Shown: one piece after another, positions 45,696 to 53,892 of the stretch
Numbering within the stretch: the stretch's first letter is position 1
Layout of the letters: every line of letters begins with the position of its first letter
From: Duganella sp. BJB476
Lineage (GTDB): Bacteria > Pseudomonadota > Gammaproteobacteria > Burkholderiales > Burkholderiaceae_D
Assembly (NCBI RefSeq): GCF_003416895.1
Contig: NZ_QVIO01000006.1
Location: 310,001-374,000 of the forward strand
DNA: 64,000 nucleotides
Direction: 5' to 3'
Notes under the pieces: model-generated
The model's input: only the letters and a program-made list of their open reading frames with translations
Databases searched by the model: none
Told to the model about the DNA's origin: nothing
Program-made: the position numbers and the translations under genes

Positions 45696-46679
45696 TCAGG
45701 CCTGCAGGTAGCGCGCGATTTCCTGGCCGGGGCCGTCGGCCTGCGCCAGTTGGCGGTTGGCCTGGGTGATGGCCGCCGCCAGCTCGGCCCGAAACGCCGG
45801 CTCTTCCAGCGCGCGCTGCAGCGCCGCCGCCATGGCCGGGGCGTCGCCGTGCGGCACGAAGCCGGCATAGCCGGCGCCCAGGTAGGCCTCGATCGCCTCG
45901 TGGCGGGTGGCGATCAGCGGCTTGCCGTTGCGCAGCACGCGCAGCAGGACGCTCTGGCCGCACGCTTCGCCCTGGCTCTTGAGCGGCATGGCGACCACGC
46001 GGCTTTTGGCCAGCAGGGCTTCGAACTGGGCTTCCGGCAGGTCGCGGTACACCGTGGTGGCGGCGCCGGCCGGGTTGATCTGGTTGTGGGCCGAGGCCAC
46101 CACCACCAGCGGCGCCGCCAGCGTGCCGGCGGCCTCCAGCAGCAGATCGTAGTCGCGGTTGGAGAAGCCGCCGCTGAAGATGTAGCCGTCGTCGGCGATG
46201 GCGTCGGGCGCCGCCTGGCCATCGAGCGCCTGCCGCCAGAGGTGGAAATGCACGGCCGCCGGCGGCATGCCGACCTCGTTGACCAGGTTGCGCGCCTCGC
46301 CCTCGGAGAAGGTGATGAAGCCCATGCCGGGGAAGCGCAGCAGGCGCCAGGCGCGGTTGACCACGCTTCTGGCCCGCTTGCCATGGATGAAGCAGGCCAT
46401 CACCAGCAGCTTGGCCGGCCGCGGCAACAGCCGCAGCTTGATCAGCGCCAGCAGCGGCAGGGCTTGCCAGCCGACCACCAGCACCCGGTCGGCCGCGCCC
46501 CAGCTGCGGCGCGCGCGCAGCAGGCGCGGCGACAACATGGCCTTGACGATGGCGGCCTTGCCGCGGATGTTATGCGTGGCGGTGTCCGGCCCGACCAGCG
46601 TGACCTGCGCGCCCTGGTCGCGCAGGTAGTCGACGATGTCGCGGTAACTCTCTGGCTGTGACAGCATTACATGGATCAT
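45696..46679 (-). CDS. Glycosyltransferase (GT-B fold, GT4-like)
   Basis: The 327-residue cytoplasmic protein has two Rossmann-like halves. The N-terminal half is weakly conserved. The C-terminal half shows GGFSNRDYDLLLEAA, LVVVASAHNQ and the donor-binding stretch EACGQSVLLRVLRNGKPLIATRHEA. It is transcribed alone on the minus strand, divergent from the next glycosyltransferase and sharing the palindrome-rich gap 46680-46840. It ends 8 bp before the shared terminator. Donor and acceptor are unknown. Confidence 0.75.
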   Translation of the reverse strand: MIHVMLSQPESYRDIVDYLRDQGAQVTLVGPDTATHNIRGKAAIVKAMLSPRLLRARRSWGAADRVLVVGWQALPLLALIKLRLLPRPAKLLVMACFIHGKRARSVVNRAWRLLRFPGMGFITFSEGEARNLVNEVGMPPAAVHFHLWRQALDGQAAPDAIADDGYIFSGGFSNRDYDLLLEAAGTLAAPLVVVASAHNQINPAGAATTVYRDLPEAQFEALLAKSRVVAMPLKSQGEACGQSVLLRVLRNGKPLIATRHEAIEAYLGAGYAGFVPHGDAPAMAAALQRALEEPAFRAELAAAITQANRQLAQADGPGQEIARYLQA

Positions 46680-46683
46680 GCGG

Positions 46684-46709
46684 TATCCCGGGATAAAGAT
46701 AATATTATC
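46684..46709. repeat. Two adjacent 12-bp palindromes between divergent glycosyltransferases
   Basis: TATCCCGGGATA (46684-46695) and GATAATATTATC (46698-46709) are each perfect palindromes, two bases apart. They lie just upstream of the minus-strand start and could be operator sites. No known consensus was matched. Confidence 0.5.
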
Positions 46710-46840
46710 GCATTGTTTTCAGCGCCGGCCAGGTTCCGCGACGCAGGTTGGCGTTTCGATCACATATGCTATAGTCAGCGGCCTGCCGCCCCCGGGCGGC
46801 GTTTGCCTTCCACCGTTTGACTTCCACTTGTGATGCGCCC

Positions 46841-48043
46841 ATGCCGGTAAAAATCTTGCAGTTTGTCCCAGAATCCTTGCCCTCGTTCCGGGCCGATGTC
46901 TCCGTCCTGTTCGGCAAATACCTGCCCCGCCACGGCGTCGAGTGCGACGTGGTCGGCATGGCGTCGCCGGAGCCGGCCGCGCTGCAGGGCTTCGCCTCGG
47001 CCCGCCGCCCGCCGTACCGCGCCGGCCGCCTGCGGCGCGAGCTGGACTACCTGTGGCTGTGCCTGCGGGCGCTGCTGGGCGCGCGCAAGCGCAGCTGCGA
47101 CGCCATCCAGGTGCGCGACATGGTGCCGATCGGCCTGCTCGCGCTGCTGGTGGCGCGCTGCAAGGGCCTGCCGTTTTACTACTGGGTGTCCTACCTGATG
47201 AGCGAGGGCCGGATCGAGCGCGCCGAGGAAAAACTGCGGCGCGGCGCCGGCTGGCGCGAACGCCTGGTGCTGTGGAAGGGCAAGATCGAACAGCGCCTGC
47301 TGTACCGCTGGGTGCTGCCGGCGGCCGACCATGTGTTCGTGCAGAGCGACGCGATGCTGGAAGTGATGCGCGCCCACGGCATCGACCCGGCCCGCATGAC
47401 CGCGGTGCCGATGGGGGTGGACATGGAGCGCTTGCAGGCGCCCGCCGCGCCCGCGCGGCCGCCGGGCTGGGAGTCGGTGCCGCTGATCGCCTATCTGGGC
47501 ACGCTGGACGGCGCGCGCAACCTGGAGCGCGTGGTGGACGTGCTGGCGCTGGTGCGGCAGCACACGGCCGACGCCTGCCTGCTGCTGATCGGCAATGCGC
47601 CGACCCCAGGCGACGAGCTCAGGCTGCGCGACTATATCGCCGCGCAGGGCCTGGCGGACGCGGTCCGCATCACCGGCTGGCTGCCGTCGCCCGAGGCCTG
47701 GCGGCTGCTGACCGCGGCCGAGGTGGCGATCTCCTATATTCCGCGCGGCGCCCTGTACGACGTCAGCTCGCCCACCAAGCTGCTGGAATACCTGGCGCTG
47801 GGCATGCCGGCGGTGGGCAACGACACGCCCGACCAGGCCCATGTGCTGACGCAAAGCCAGGCCGGCTGGCTGACCGCCAGCACGCCGGCGGCGATGGCAG
47901 AGGCGGTCTCGGCCATCCTGCGCGCGCCGGCGCAGGCGCGCCAGCGCGCCGCGGCCGGCGGCGCCTACATCGAGGCGGCGCGCAGCTACCGGGTGCTGGG
48001 CGCCATGGTGGCGGAGCGCTACCGCGGCCTGCTGCGCCGCTGA
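46841..48043 (+). CDS. Glycosyltransferase family 4
   Basis: The 400-residue enzyme has the GT4 pattern: an N-terminal ILQFVPESLPSFRADV, central AVPMGVDMERL, and a C-terminal donor site with LIAYLGTLDGARNLE, VRITGWLPS, EVAISYIP and SSPTKLLEYLALGMPAVGND (catalytic Glu). It would add a sugar to the exopolysaccharide repeat unit on the cytoplasmic face. ATG 46841 begins the conserved first strand; an earlier in-frame start adds eight residues without support. The downstream three genes run in the opposite direction. Confidence 0.88.
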   Translation: MPVKILQFVPESLPSFRADVSVLFGKYLPRHGVECDVVGMASPEPAALQGFASARRPPYRAGRLRRELDYLWLCLRALLGARKRSCDAIQVRDMVPIGLLALLVARCKGLPFYYWVSYLMSEGRIERAEEKLRRGAGWRERLVLWKGKIEQRLLYRWVLPAADHVFVQSDAMLEVMRAHGIDPARMTAVPMGVDMERLQAPAAPARPPGWESVPLIAYLGTLDGARNLERVVDVLALVRQHTADACLLLIGNAPTPGDELRLRDYIAAQGLADAVRITGWLPSPEAWRLLTAAEVAISYIPRGALYDVSSPTKLLEYLALGMPAVGNDTPDQAHVLTQSQAGWLTASTPAAMAEAVSAILRAPAQARQRAAAGGAYIEAARSYRVLGAMVAERYRGLLRR

Positions 48044-48051
48044 GCGCGGAC

Positions 48052-49131
48052 TTACCAGTTGTAGGGCTTGTGCAAGCCGCTGCGGATCGCCAGCTTGCGC
48101 AGGCCGGCCTTGGCGCCGAGCAGGTTCAGTTTGAGCGCGCTGTCCAGCCGGCGCCAGCCGCGGTAACTCCAGAACACCGTGCTGGCCAGCTTGCCGGCGG
48201 TGCCGAACCGTCCCTCGCTGGCGAACCAGCGGCGGTAGTCGGCGTCGCTCATGCCGAGGAAGGGCGTGCGCCGCCGCAGCTCGGCGTCCTCGGCCGCCGC
48301 GCCGCCGCCCAGGTAGGCGACCCGCTGCGCCTGCGGGTCGTAGCGCAGCCAGTGCGCGCGCAGGCTGCCGTGCTCCAGGCCGAGCACCAGCTGCTCGCAC
48401 ACGGCCGGCGTCTTGTAGTGCAGCTTATGGCCGCGGAAGTCCACTTGCGGCAGCAGCAGGTTGCCCAGCGAGTAGGCGATCCAGCCCTTGCCGTGCGGCT
48501 CCAGTCCCTGCACCAAATGCGGATGGTGGCCGATCACCAGGTCGACGCCGGCGTCGATCGCCGCGCGCGCCCACTCGCGGTCGGCCGGCTGCGGGAAGGT
48601 CGCCAGCTCATAGCCCCAGTGCATGAAGGCGACCAGCTTGGCGGCCGGGAATTGCTGGCGCAGTTGCCGCAGTTGCGCCAGCGCCGCCGCCGGCGCGAAC
48701 AGCAGCGCGTGATCGCCGGCGGCGCCGGTGCGCGGCTCCGGCAGCGGCGAGCAGGCGCCGAACAGCACCACCTGCTGGCCGTCGATGCTCAGCTCGCACC
48801 ACGGCCGGTCGCGGCTGCCGAACATGGCGATGCCGTGCGCCTGCAGCAGCGCCTGGCTCGCCTCCATCCCGCCCACGTAGTCGGAAATATGGTTGTTGGC
48901 CAGGCCGCAGGCGGCCACGCGCAGCCGCGCCAGGGCGTCGATCACCGACGGATGGGAGTACAGGTTGAACTTGAGTTCGTTGTTGACCTGGCTTTGCTCG
49001 GCCGGCGCCGTGATGACGCCGCCCTCCAGGTTGACCACCATGTGGGCGTCGGCGCACAGCGCGGCGAGTTCGCCGAATTCCATGATGTCGGCGGCGGGCC
49101 AGGCGAGGTCGCCGGCAAACAAGAGTTTCAT
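48052..49131 (-). CDS. CapA/PgsA-family (poly-gamma-glutamate synthesis type) metallophosphatase-like protein
   Basis: The 359-residue product begins KLLFAGDLAW and has the CapA motifs NLEGGVIT, GLANNHISDY, FMHWGYELAT, VIGHHPHLVQG and YSLGNLL, which give the calcineurin-like metal ligands (Asp, Asn, His). CapA proteins are membrane-associated in polyglutamate systems, but free-standing homologues also sit in polysaccharide loci with unknown roles. It has no evident signal peptide. ATG 49131 overlaps the stop of the gene upstream (ATGA). It is the third gene of a coupled minus-strand cassette. Confidence 0.88.
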   Translation of the reverse strand: MKLLFAGDLAWPAADIMEFGELAALCADAHMVVNLEGGVITAPAEQSQVNNELKFNLYSHPSVIDALARLRVAACGLANNHISDYVGGMEASQALLQAHGIAMFGSRDRPWCELSIDGQQVVLFGACSPLPEPRTGAAGDHALLFAPAAALAQLRQLRQQFPAAKLVAFMHWGYELATFPQPADREWARAAIDAGVDLVIGHHPHLVQGLEPHGKGWIAYSLGNLLLPQVDFRGHKLHYKTPAVCEQLVLGLEHGSLRAHWLRYDPQAQRVAYLGGGAAAEDAELRRRTPFLGMSDADYRRWFASEGRFGTAGKLASTVFWSYRGWRRLDSALKLNLLGAKAGLRKLAIRSGLHKPYNW

Positions 49132-50210
49132 AGCGGGGCTTTCAGCAGATGTTGGTAGCGGTCCTGCAGGCGGGCCACCGCCTGTTCGGTGGAGAACAAC
49201 AGTTTGGTGCGGGCCTGGGCCGCGGCCGAGAGCGCCGGCCAGGCGCCGCCGCGCCACAGCGCCTCGATGGCGTCGGCGTAGTCGGCCGCCGGCGCGCTCA
49301 GCGGCAGGATGCGGCCGGTATCGCCGATCACCGAGCGGTTGAAGCCGTTGTCGGTGGCGACCGGCACGCAGCCCATGGCCATGGCCTCGGTCAGGGCGTT
49401 GGAGTGGCCTTCGCCGGCGTGGCGGGTGGCGAACAGGAAGATGTGCGACTGCCCCAGCTGCTCGAGCACCTGGGCCGCCGTCAGCGCGCCCAGCCATTGG
49501 GCGCCGCTGGCGCCGTAGTCGGCCTGCAGGCGTTGCTGCAGCGCCGGCTCGGCGGGGCCGGCGATGGCGAGCTCGCACGCCAGCCCGCGGCTGCGCAGCG
49601 CGGCGGCCGTCTGCAGCGCCGTCTCGACGCCTTTTTCCAGGTTGACCCGTCCCACGTAGATCAGGCGCAGCACGGCCGGCTGCTCCGGCGCCCGCGGCGG
49701 AATGCCGGCGGCGTTGATGTGGTTGGGCAGGTAGAAGGCCGGCTTGCCGGTCACCTGCTGCACGAAGGCTTCGTAGTCCGTGCCTTCGACCATGACCTGG
49801 TCGGCGCTGCGCAGCAGGCGCCGGAACAGCCAGCGGTACAGCGGGCCGAGGCGGGCATAGTGCTTGTGCATGGCACCGGCGCGGATATCGTACACGGTGC
49901 GCAGGCCGTGCCGGCGCGCCTGGCGCAGCAACAGGATTTCGGCCAGCGCAAAGTGCTTGTACAAGCCGGTCAGGTGGAAAATCGCGCCGGGGGTGGCGGC
50001 GATCTGGCGCCGCAGCGCCAGAAAGCCGGCGCCGTAGCCGCGCAGCTTGGCCAGCTTGCCGCCGCGCGGCTGCGGGTAGTGCAGCTCGTGCACCAGCGCG
50101 CCGGCCTGGCGCAGCGCCGCGATGGTGCGCCGGTTGCAGGCTTCGTAGCCGCCCACCGCGGGCGCTTCCGGCGCCGGGATCGGGCCGCAGAACAGGATGC
50201 CGGCGCTCAT
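49128..50210 (-). CDS. Glycosyltransferase family 4
   Basis: The 360-residue product shows a GT4 pattern: N-terminal GGYEACNRRTIAALRQ acceptor loop, central FYLPNHINAAGIPP, and donor site RLIYVGRVNLEKGVETAL, WLGALTAAQVLEQL and ATRHAGEGHSNALTEAMAMGCVPVATD. ATG 50210 overlaps the stop of the CapK-like gene (ATGA). Its stop in turn overlaps the CapA start, so the three genes are translated as a unit. Sugar specificity is unknown. Confidence 0.87.
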   Translation of the reverse strand: MSAGILFCGPIPAPEAPAVGGYEACNRRTIAALRQAGALVHELHYPQPRGGKLAKLRGYGAGFLALRRQIAATPGAIFHLTGLYKHFALAEILLLRQARRHGLRTVYDIRAGAMHKHYARLGPLYRWLFRRLLRSADQVMVEGTDYEAFVQQVTGKPAFYLPNHINAAGIPPRAPEQPAVLRLIYVGRVNLEKGVETALQTAAALRSRGLACELAIAGPAEPALQQRLQADYGASGAQWLGALTAAQVLEQLGQSHIFLFATRHAGEGHSNALTEAMAMGCVPVATDNGFNRSVIGDTGRILPLSAPAADYADAIEALWRGGAWPALSAAAQARTKLLFSTEQAVARLQDRYQHLLKAPL

Positions 50211-51568
50211 GGCGCGCTCGCGGCCAGCGTCTTGGCGCCGGCCCATTCCTGGGTGATCCATTTGAACTTGCCGCTCGCTTGCAGCGGGATGTCGTCCATC
50301 AGGCGGATCTTGGCGTCGACCTTCAGGCTCACGTAGTGGTCGAAATGCTCGCGCAGCGCCTGTTCGTCGGCCTGCGTGTAATGCACGTCGGGCACCACCC
50401 GCAACTCCCATTGCCCGGGGCCGGTCTGCGCCACCTGGGTTTTCTTGATGTTGGCCAGGTACTTGACGGCAAACGTGATGATGCCCGCGCTGATCGGCGT
50501 GCCTTCGCGGTCGTACAGCTGGTCTTCCACCTTGCCGGACGAGAGCTCGATGCGCGGATAGCGGCGGCCGCAGGCGCAATCGCCCGCCACCCAGCGCGCG
50601 CGGTCGGCGATCCGGTAGCGTATCAGCGGCATGACGTGGTTGTGCAGCGTGGTGCCGACCACGTAGCCGAAGTCGTCGGTCGCGGCGCCTTGCTCGTCGA
50701 GGATTTCGACGTAGGAATATTCGGGATTCAAATGGTAGGAGCCGTGCTCGCATTGTCCGGCGAACGCCACGCGCTCGGCCATGCCGTAGAAATCGAAGAC
50801 CTTGCAGCCGAGGCTGCGTTCGATCTGCTCCCGCTGCGCCGGATACACCGGCTCGGACCCGGTGACCACGGCGGTCAGGCGCAGTGGATGGGCCAGCCGC
50901 TCGGCCGCCTTGGCCAGTTCGTGGGCCGACGACGGGTAGGCGCGCAGCTGGCGCGCGCCGGCGGCGCCGATGGCGTCCAGCATGCTGCCGGCCGTGCCGG
51001 CGGACAGGTGGCGGGTCGAGACCAGCAATTGCCGGCCGAACCGGTCCCATACCCAGTATGGCGGCCGTTGGATCTGGATATCCATCACCTGGTCGCCGCG
51101 CAGTATCGCCTGCGCCTGGCCGTTGCGATGGCCGGCCCAGTGCCAGAACTGCAATTGGAAGGCTTCCTCCCAGATGACCGACTGGACGCTGCGGAAGATT
51201 TCAAGCGGCGCGCCGGAGGAGCCGCTGGTTTTCCCTAGCGGCCACCACGCACGCCGCCGCCCCTGGTTGGGGTAGAACGCGGCGCGCTGGGCGACCAGCT
51301 CGGGCTTGCTGACGACGGGATAGTGCTGGCGCAACCATGCGAACACGTCGGCCCCTTCCGGCAGCGGCGGGATGTCGGCGTAGCGGGGCAGGCGCTGGCG
51401 CGCCGTTTGCAGCGTCAGGCGCAGCCGGGCGGCCTGTTCGGCCTGCAATGCTTCCCACGGCCGGCGCTCGCGCTCGACCAGGCCGCGCGCGCGCGCGAGG
51501 GCGGCCGGATTGCGGCGCACCAGATGGCGTATCAGGAAGGACAGGTTTTGCGCTGCGTTGAAGGGCAT
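50207..51568 (-). CDS. CapK/PaaK-like adenylate-forming enzyme (phenylacetate-CoA ligase fold)
   Basis: The 453-residue protein resembles CapK-type adenylate-forming enzymes: KTSGSSGAPLEIFRS is the ATP P-loop, VFDFYGMAERVAFAG the A5 region, VVGTTLHNHVMPLIRYRIADRARW the A7/A8 part and ASGKFKWI the C-terminal Lys. Members occur in capsule loci, where the reaction is not settled; amino acid or acyl activation for polymer decoration is suspected. It starts the minus-strand cassette with a GT4 and CapA. ATG 51568 is preferred; a start at 51607 would add 13 residues through the upstream dyad. Confidence 0.8.
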   Translation of the reverse strand: MPFNAAQNLSFLIRHLVRRNPAALARARGLVERERRPWEALQAEQAARLRLTLQTARQRLPRYADIPPLPEGADVFAWLRQHYPVVSKPELVAQRAAFYPNQGRRRAWWPLGKTSGSSGAPLEIFRSVQSVIWEEAFQLQFWHWAGHRNGQAQAILRGDQVMDIQIQRPPYWVWDRFGRQLLVSTRHLSAGTAGSMLDAIGAAGARQLRAYPSSAHELAKAAERLAHPLRLTAVVTGSEPVYPAQREQIERSLGCKVFDFYGMAERVAFAGQCEHGSYHLNPEYSYVEILDEQGAATDDFGYVVGTTLHNHVMPLIRYRIADRARWVAGDCACGRRYPRIELSSGKVEDQLYDREGTPISAGIITFAVKYLANIKKTQVAQTGPGQWELRVVPDVHYTQADEQALREHFDHYVSLKVDAKIRLMDDIPLQASGKFKWITQEWAGAKTLAASAP

Positions 51569-51849
51569 ACGGGGCTTCTCGAAAAAAATGGTTGTGCACA
51601 TGCACAAGGCCGGGAGGTGCAGGAGGGAAGTTGATGGATAATAAATTATTCAACGCAGGAACTATATCTGGATCTCGCCGACTGCGTCAATTCTGCCGCG
51701 TCAGCGGAACGCACTGCACGGTTCGTGATTTCGGCAAATTTGCTGCGGTGCCATGTTACAATTTTTACCCCAAATAAACCGTACCCGGATGGCGGCAAGC
51801 GTGCGCGCACCGCCGGTCGGCGTACCCGCGCAGAGGATAATGATAAGGT
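51569..51849. other. 281-bp divergent spacer between the CapK-like gene and the second heparinase-like gene
   Basis: No gene was found. It holds a dyad TTGTGCA-CA-TGCACAA at 51592-51607, less GC-rich sequence from about 51630 to 51780, and a weak forward -24/-12-like element CGGCAAATTTGCTGC (51732-51746) with correct 10-bp GG/GC spacing but poor -12 box. GATAATGATAAGG lies just before ATG 51850. Confidence 0.45.
51592..51607. promoter_or_regulatory. 16-bp dyad upstream of the CapK-like gene
   Basis: TTGTGCA (51592-51598) and TGCACAA (51601-51607) are exact reverse complements around CA. It lies 24 nt before the minus-strand start at 51568, a position suited to an operator. The regulator is unknown. 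Confidence 0.5.
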
Positions 51850-53859
51850 ATGACGTCGCTGACCTGGAAGATCAATCGCCTCAAATTGATGGGCGCACCG
51901 GAGCTGGTTTGGCGGGTTCAGCAGCTGTTGCAGAAAAAAGCCAGTACCCTGGGCGTCGGATTGGCCAGGCGCGTGGCCGCGCCGTCGGCGCGCTTCGGCG
52001 CGGCGTTCCTGCCGCCCGATGGCGGCGGCGCCGACGCGCCCAGCCTGCTGGCCGCGGCGGACGCCATCCTGGCCGGCCGCTGGAACGTGTTTGCGCTGCG
52101 CGGCGTCGAGCTGGGCTTTCCGCCGGCATGGAATCGCGACCCCAAGACCGGCACCGTCGCCCCCATGGCGCTCGGCAAGACGATCGACTACCGCAGCGAA
52201 GCGGTGGTGGGTGACATCAAATACCTGTGGGAGCCGAGCCGCCACCTGGAATTGGTGACGCTGGCCCAGGCCTGGCGCCTGAGCGGCCAGCAGCGCTATG
52301 CCGACGGCGCCCGCGCGCTGCTGCAATCGTGGCTGGATCAATGCCCGTATCCGAACGGGGTGCACTGGACCAGTTCGCTGGAACTGGCGGTGCGCCTGCT
52401 GAACTGGGCCTTTGCCTGGCAATTGCTGGGCGGCGCCGAGTCGGCCTTGTTCGCCGGCGCGGCCGGCCAGCGCTTCCAGCGCCAATGGCTCGACAGCATC
52501 TACCAGCATTGCCATTTCATCCAGGGCTATTTCTCGCGCCACTCGTCGGCCAACAACCATGTGTTTGGCGAGTACATGGGCCTGTTTGTGGCCAGCCTGA
52601 CCTGGCCATGCTGGCCGGAAAGCGCGCGCTGGCAGGCGCTGGCGCGACGCGGGCTGGAGCTCGAGGCCGTCAAGCAGAACACCGCCGACGGCGTCAACCG
52701 CGAGCAAGCCGTGTATTACCAGCACGAAGTGATGGACATGATGCTGCTGTGCCAGCTGGTCGGCCAGGCCAACGGCGCCGGCTTCTCGGCCGCCTACCTG
52801 GGGCGCCTGGAAAAGCTGGCGGAATTCATCGCGGCCCTGCTGGACGCCGGCGGCCAGGTGCCGATGACGGGCGACGCCGACGACGCGCAGATGGTGCGCC
52901 TGGCGCACCAGCCGCAGTGGTCGCCTTACCGTTCGCTGCTGGCCAGCTGCGCGCTGCTGTTCCAGCGGCCCGACTTCAAGGCCAAGGCCGGCGCCTGGGA
53001 TGACAAGAACGCCTGGCTGTTCGGCGCCGCCGGCCGCCAGCGCTGGGATGGGCTGGGCGAGGCGGGCGCCGAGCAGCCGGTGATGGCCTTCCCGGAGGGC
53101 GGCTACTACCTGCTGGGCCGGCATTTCGGCAGCGCCGACGAGGTGCGCCTGGTGGCCGACTGCGCGCCGCTCGGCTATCTGTCGATCGCCGCCCACGGCC
53201 ACGCCGACGCGCTGGCGTTCACGCTGTCGCTGGGCGGCGAGGAATTCCTGATCGATCCCGGCACCTACGCCTACCACACGCAAAAGTCCTGGCGCGATTA
53301 TTTCCGCAGCACCGCGGCGCACAACACGGTGTGCGTCGATCACCGCGACCAGTCCGAAATCGGCGGCAATTTCATGTGGCTGCGCAAGGCCAACGCGCGC
53401 CTGCTGGCGCACCAGCCGAGCGGCCCGGTGCAGCGCTTTGAAGGCGAGCATGACGGCTATCAATGCCTGGCCGATCCGGTCACGCACCGCCGGCTGGTGG
53501 AGTTCGATTCGAAGAGAAATACCGTCGTTGTCAAAGACATATTACAATGTCGGGATGCGCACCATGTTGCACTGCACTGGCAATTGGCGGAAGGTTGTCG
53601 TACTGAAATAAGCGATGGCCTGGTGCGGGTGCTGGGGCGGCGCAGCGAGCTGCAACTGCGTTGCGCTTTCGGCGCCGGCGCCGAATTGTTGCGGGGCAGC
53701 GAGACGCCGATCGGCGGCTGGATCTCCCGTAAATTCGACGAAAAGGCCGCCATCGACACGCTAAGATGGCAAGGTACCGTGCACGGTACGACAGAAATAG
53801 TGACTGAGCTGCGGCTGCTGGTGAACACCACGCCGGACGCGGCCCGGGTAGGCAATTAA
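51850..53859 (+). CDS. Heparinase II/III-family protein, cytoplasmic form
   Basis: The 669-residue protein has no signal peptide. It begins with a helical heparinase-like N-terminus (WKINRLKLMGAPELVWRVQQ), then an alpha/alpha toroid with YLWEPSRHLELVTLAQAW, SSLELAVRLLNWAFAW and HSSANNHVFGEYMG (Asn-His active-site pair). The C-terminal beta-sandwich has AAHGHADALAFTLSLGGEEFLIDPG and AAHNTVCVDH. Proteins of this kind are regular members of exosortase exopolysaccharide loci. Whether it cleaves a polymer in the cytoplasm or acts in synthesis is unknown. The next gene (algD) starts 33 bp downstream. Confidence 0.85.
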   Translation: MTSLTWKINRLKLMGAPELVWRVQQLLQKKASTLGVGLARRVAAPSARFGAAFLPPDGGGADAPSLLAAADAILAGRWNVFALRGVELGFPPAWNRDPKTGTVAPMALGKTIDYRSEAVVGDIKYLWEPSRHLELVTLAQAWRLSGQQRYADGARALLQSWLDQCPYPNGVHWTSSLELAVRLLNWAFAWQLLGGAESALFAGAAGQRFQRQWLDSIYQHCHFIQGYFSRHSSANNHVFGEYMGLFVASLTWPCWPESARWQALARRGLELEAVKQNTADGVNREQAVYYQHEVMDMMLLCQLVGQANGAGFSAAYLGRLEKLAEFIAALLDAGGQVPMTGDADDAQMVRLAHQPQWSPYRSLLASCALLFQRPDFKAKAGAWDDKNAWLFGAAGRQRWDGLGEAGAEQPVMAFPEGGYYLLGRHFGSADEVRLVADCAPLGYLSIAAHGHADALAFTLSLGGEEFLIDPGTYAYHTQKSWRDYFRSTAAHNTVCVDHRDQSEIGGNFMWLRKANARLLAHQPSGPVQRFEGEHDGYQCLADPVTHRRLVEFDSKRNTVVVKDILQCRDAHHVALHWQLAEGCRTEISDGLVRVLGRRSELQLRCAFGAGAELLRGSETPIGGWISRKFDEKAAIDTLRWQGTVHGTTEIVTELRLLVNTTPDAARVGN

Positions 53860-53892
53860 CGGTGGTATCGACAATTCATTGAGGAGCGTATT

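Noticed and set aside
51732..51746. Second sigma-54-like element, CGGCAAATTTGCTGC
   Set aside because: GG/GC spacing is right, but the -24 lacks the leading T and the -12 box is CTGCG, so the match is too weak to list as a promoter.
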